From Thermoguttaceae bacterium (GTDB lineage: Bacteria > Planctomycetota > Planctomycetia > Pirellulales > Thermoguttaceae): a stretch of 36,041 nt of DNA. The notes beneath the pieces are model-generated. The model ran no database searches and was not told the DNA's origin. It worked only from the letters and a program-made list of their open reading frames with translations. Position 1 is the first letter of the stretch, and every line of letters begins with the position of its first letter. Positions 32,830-36,041 of this stretch are shown one piece after another. The stretch covers positions 1 to 36,041 of the forward strand of contig JAFSMW010000057.1 in assembly GCA_017447745.1 (NCBI GenBank), read 5' to 3'. The position numbers and the translations under genes are program-made.

Positions 32830-35751
32830 CTATTGTCTAATTCCAACTCCCTCCAAACTCGGGACGTCGGGGACGGTTTTAATCCATTCGCGGCGGTTGA
32901 ACGGGGTTCCGGCTGGGGCGGATATGTTCGGCGTCGAAAAGGAGTTGTCGAGGTACACGTTCCAGTCCCCGTTTTTCTGGAACGTCTTGCAGTTAATCGC
33001 AGCGTTGCCAAAGATGTAGTTTCTGTTGTACGTCTGACCTATTCGATCCATGGTCGGATAGGTTTTCTGATACAGCGGGCTATGAGCGTATTGTGATGTT
33101 TTTTCTATGAACTCCGAATAGCGCGAATTATTCCATGGGCTGAAACTGAACGCGATATTGCAATCGACAAAGACGTTTTGCAGACAGACGTTGTCGTGCC
33201 CGCCGTGAATCTGGATTCCACCGAACATACCGCCTGAACAGCGATAAAAGACGTTTTCCATCATAACAACGCCGGAAATAGCGTCGTCGAGACGAATTCC
33301 CGCCTGACCGCACCGGGCGTCCAAGCCCTTAATGTCGTGCCAGAAATTTCTTTCAATAACAATACCGCGATAGGTTGGGTTGCCGTAGACGTCAATTCCC
33401 GACTGATCGCTGAACTCGTAGACGACGGAATGAACCTCGTTTCGGGCGACGTAAATGTCGTTGCCGTCCGTTCTGAACGCATGGTGCGGGGAATCGTAAA
33501 CCAGATTATTGGAAATGACAAACCCGCAGCCCGTTGTATGAACGGCGGGAGCGTAAGCGCGGTCAATGCGGGAAAAGTCGCTGATTTCACAGTTGTGAAC
33601 AATATGACAAGCCGGCGCAAGCGTCGAACGGTCGCCGCCGGATAGACGAACGCCGGACGCTCCCATTTCACGAATACGACAATTCAGAACGCCGCATAGC
33701 ATACCGCCGCGAAGAATCGCCGCGTTCCCGCCGAGCTGTTCTATCGTAGAATTTGTTACATAGCAGTTGACGCATTGAGCCATAAAAACGCCGGACTCCC
33801 GCCCGCCTTTTAGCGTTACATTTTTCAAAACGACGTTCTCGCAGTTCGTCAGATGAAACAGTCGTTCATTTAGAACGGGAAATTCTACAGTCGCCTGAAA
33901 ACGTCCCTGAGCGTCAAGCTGGTCAGCGGCGGGAAAATAATACAACATTCCCCGCTGACGGTCAACGTAGTATTCCCCCGGGCTGTCCAGCTCTTCCAAA
34001 ATGTTGATAAGATAGTAATGAAATCGTCCAGTCAGATTCACGCCGTCGACGGACATCGTCTTCTTTTCTCTGTCGATTTGGACTTTTTTAATGTGCGACG
34101 CCCATTCCCAGGTAAACAGACCGTTCGCCCAGACGTCGTTCTCGTCCGGGTTGTCCGACAGCCGCCATCTGTCCGGACGGTCGAAGTCGTATCCAAACGA
34201 ATTCCCTTGAACCGCGCCGAATTTCAGCGGTTCTTCCCCGACGTTGGGGTATCGCGCCAACGTCTGCGCTTCCCGGTTGACGAACAGGCAGGGAACCGGG
34301 TTGACCGTATCGCCGACGCCGTAGCCGCGAGGTCGAAGCTGACCGAAATCTGTAACGCCCGCCGCCTTGAGATCGCATTCCAAAACCTTGCCGCGAACGG
34401 ACTCCGGCAGACGGCTGAGAACGTCTTTGTCTGTAACAGGCTGGAAGCGCGCCAGCATCTTCGCCCCAGTCAGAACCGTCCGTTGTCCTTCGACGGAAGC
34501 GATAACAACGTTTTGTAACTCGTTCATATTGACGGTTTGATCGATATAATACGTCCCGCCTTGCAGAGCGATTTCAACCATCTGACCAAGATTATCCTTC
34601 TGCCACTCCTTCGCCAGAACCAGAGCGTTATTGAGCGTTGTCGGCGCGGACGGCGTCCCGGGATTGGCGTCTGTTCCAGACGCCGAAACGTAAATCGTAT
34701 ATTGGGGCGACCGCGAGACGACGCTCTTTTCTTGTTCAATCGCTTTTCGTTCCAGCTCCCGCAGCCGCTGAGCGCTTTGAATCAACTTGTCGATTTCATC
34801 GCGTTCAGAAAACTCTTTCGGGTACTTCTCTTTGAGCATATTGAGTAGTTCCATCTGATTGGTCTGCTTGAGTTGTTTTGCAACGCTCCACAGCCGACTG
34901 ACAAACTGCGCCTGATCTTGAGGTCTGGTCGGTTCGGAATCGGTCGACGCCAGCAGCTTTTCCGCTTCCTCTTTTGCGGACTGGGCTTTCTGACTTTCCG
35001 TCCCGAAGCTGAATAAATAGTCGCCCTGGATTTTGTTACGAAGTTCTTCCGGTAGTCCCGGCTGTTTGAGCAGGTATTCCAGCGCGTCTTTATTCAGCGT
35101 TGCGTTATACGCCCCAAAGACCGGCGCGTATTGCTGTAACAGAATCAGCGTCTTCTTTTCCTGTTCCGGGAACTCGTTTTCAAATCTCGAGACGATTTCC
35201 TGTTCCGTCAGCGCACGCGGATAGAATTTCAGACAGTCAACATACATGCGATTTGCCCCGACGCCGTACCCGCCGTTTCCGACTTTAATCGGCGCGCCTT
35301 TGGTATTCAGCTCGCCGCTGTATTCCAGTTCGCCGGAGAGCGCGCCGTCCAGCCAGATTTTCATCGTCTTGCCGTCGTACGTACAAACGACGTCGTGAGT
35401 AACGCCAGGCAGAATCGCCCGGTTGGAACGAAGGCTGGTTGCAGAGGGCAATTTCCCAATTTGAAATATTACTTTTTGAGTATTCCAGCAGTAATGAGCG
35501 CGCATGCCGTCGAAGTAGCCGCTGGCGACAGAAAATAACATTCCCTGATTGTCGCCGTTGCCCTTCGATTCCGCCTGACCAAGCAGTTTAACCCGCATGG
35601 CAAACGTAAACGCGCAGTTGGAAACGTCCGGCGTTTGTCCTGTAACAAAATCGTCTCCCAAAATCCGGTTGACTTCAATCGTCTGTTCCTGCGCCAACGT
35701 GGAAGTCAGGCTCAACAACATACTCAAAACAAAGATCGCGATTCTTTTCAT
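32830..35751 (-). CDS. Large secreted LamG plus right-handed beta-helix protein
   Basis: The 973-residue protein has a signal peptide (KRIAIFVLSMLLSLTSTLAQ, cleavage near residue 21). A LamG/concanavalin-like domain follows at about 30-200 (WLDGALSGELEYSGELNTK, FYPRALTEQEI), then a charged helical linker at about 200-350. From YTIYVSASGTDANPGTPSAP onward it is a right-handed parallel beta-helix with many short repeats (NCENVVLKNVTL, NCYVTNSTIEQLGGNAA, NNLVYDSPHHAFRTDGNDIYVARNEV). The fold suggests polysaccharide binding or cleavage outside the cell. No catalytic residues can be assigned. It has its own promoter and AAGGA site. Confidence 0.88.
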   Translation of the reverse strand: MKRIAIFVLSMLLSLTSTLAQEQTIEVNRILGDDFVTGQTPDVSNCAFTFAMRVKLLGQAESKGNGDNQGMLFSVASGYFDGMRAHYCWNTQKVIFQIGKLPSATSLRSNRAILPGVTHDVVCTYDGKTMKIWLDGALSGELEYSGELNTKGAPIKVGNGGYGVGANRMYVDCLKFYPRALTEQEIVSRFENEFPEQEKKTLILLQQYAPVFGAYNATLNKDALEYLLKQPGLPEELRNKIQGDYLFSFGTESQKAQSAKEEAEKLLASTDSEPTRPQDQAQFVSRLWSVAKQLKQTNQMELLNMLKEKYPKEFSERDEIDKLIQSAQRLRELERKAIEQEKSVVSRSPQYTIYVSASGTDANPGTPSAPTTLNNALVLAKEWQKDNLGQMVEIALQGGTYYIDQTVNMNELQNVVIASVEGQRTVLTGAKMLARFQPVTDKDVLSRLPESVRGKVLECDLKAAGVTDFGQLRPRGYGVGDTVNPVPCLFVNREAQTLARYPNVGEEPLKFGAVQGNSFGYDFDRPDRWRLSDNPDENDVWANGLFTWEWASHIKKVQIDREKKTMSVDGVNLTGRFHYYLINILEELDSPGEYYVDRQRGMLYYFPAADQLDAQGRFQATVEFPVLNERLFHLTNCENVVLKNVTLKGGRESGVFMAQCVNCYVTNSTIEQLGGNAAILRGGMLCGVLNCRIREMGASGVRLSGGDRSTLAPACHIVHNCEISDFSRIDRAYAPAVHTTGCGFVISNNLVYDSPHHAFRTDGNDIYVARNEVHSVVYEFSDQSGIDVYGNPTYRGIVIERNFWHDIKGLDARCGQAGIRLDDAISGVVMMENVFYRCSGGMFGGIQIHGGHDNVCLQNVFVDCNIAFSFSPWNNSRYSEFIEKTSQYAHSPLYQKTYPTMDRIGQTYNRNYIFGNAAINCKTFQKNGDWNVYLDNSFSTPNISAPAGTPFNRREWIKTVPDVPSLEGVGIRQ

Positions 35752-35809
35752 GGCGGAATTGTCCTTGTAAATTTAATGGGTAGGATAAAAATACAACTTT
35801 TATTCTTTA

Positions 35810-35838
35810 AGAATACCAGAGCGCAGAGACAAAGTCAA
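35810..35838 (-). promoter_or_regulatory. Promoter of the beta-helix protein gene
   Basis: On the minus strand TTGACT (35838-35833), a 17-bp spacer and TATTCT (35815-35810) lie about 58 bp upstream of the ATG at 35751. Confidence 0.6.
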
Positions 35839-35942
35839 GACGGGGAGCAGAAAGCTGCGTAAATTGATGAATCCATTCGCTTCTTTCGGATTTTTCTTAA
35901 TTCAGTCCTTGACTCCATTTCTATGATTATTGCAGAATTCAC

Positions 35943-35998
35943 AAGGCGGTCGGATTATAACAGTCCGGCGAACCAGGCGGCGAGAGCCTGTCGGCCTT
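35943..35998 (+). ncRNA. Candidate structured leader RNA (three-way junction)
   Basis: Three helices can be drawn by hand: AAGGC (35943-35947) with GCCTT (35994-35998), CGGA (35951-35954) with TCCG (35964-35967), and CAGGC (35974-35978) with GCCTG (35986-35990) around the loop GGCGAGA. The element ends about 20 bp before a strong Shine-Dalgarno and start codon. It matches no riboswitch class I know. Confidence 0.35.
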
Positions 35999-36032
35999 AT
36001 ATCATTTTTCTAATTTTAAGGAAGGGTTTGTT

Positions 36033-36041
36033 ATGACAACC
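36033..36041 (+). CDS. Start of a gene cut by the window edge
   Basis: ATGACAACC (Met-Thr-Thr) follows AAGGAAGGG (36018-36026) at good spacing. Only three codons are inside the window, so no product can be named. Confidence 0.55.

Overview
The window looks like the chromosome of an uncultured planctomycete, perhaps a gut-type Pirellulales/Thermoguttaceae relative. This rests on content only: a Hanks-type kinase beside a GldF-like ABC-2 permease, a DUF1570-like secreted protease, a type II pseudopilin, a large secreted LamG plus beta-helix protein, a bacterial topoisomerase VI B subunit, and irregular Shine-Dalgarno use. No rRNA, tRNA or CRISPR array was seen.

Layout. 1-6.55 kb is a mostly minus-strand run: pseudopilin and a FliJ-like coiled-coil protein, an RlmM-like rRNA methyltransferase, then ABC-2 permease, kinase, a 74-residue unknown and tadA, with the tail of a plus-strand gene at the left edge. 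6.6-9.1 kb holds two plus-strand enzymes: a nucleoside hydrolase homologue with a degraded metal site and an iron-type alcohol dehydrogenase. 9.2-10.1 kb is a Sel1-repeat lipoprotein. 10.4-14.7 kb is a minus-strand cluster, top6B-queF-queC-queD-queE, which links one topoisomerase VI subunit to the preQ1 (queuosine precursor) pathway. 14.8-21.4 kb carries purH, ftsK and a DUF1570-like protease. 21.5-23.7 kb has a divergent pair, an Rpn-family nuclease and an OB-fold/HD nuclease.

23.7-32.8 kb is the accessory core, a type I restriction-modification operon read on the plus strand: a half-size hsdS-like gene, hsdM, full hsdS, a REP-associated tyrosine transposase (RAYT), hsdR and a YgjP-type metallopeptidase. 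Blocks of REP-like palindromes in both orientations fill the gaps hsdM/hsdS, hsdS/RAYT and RAYT/hsdR. Two blocks are near-identical direct repeats on either side of hsdS, so the specificity gene sits in a recombinable cassette with a RAYT and its probable target repeats inside the operon.

The other intergenic spaces hold a second repeat world: heptamer arrays (GGGAGTA/GGCAGTA types) and a ~68-bp three-palindrome module. The arrays run into gene 3' ends and supply the stop codons of at least four genes. 32.8-35.8 kb is the beta-helix protein, and the right edge has a possible structured RNA leader before a gene that begins at the last nine bases.
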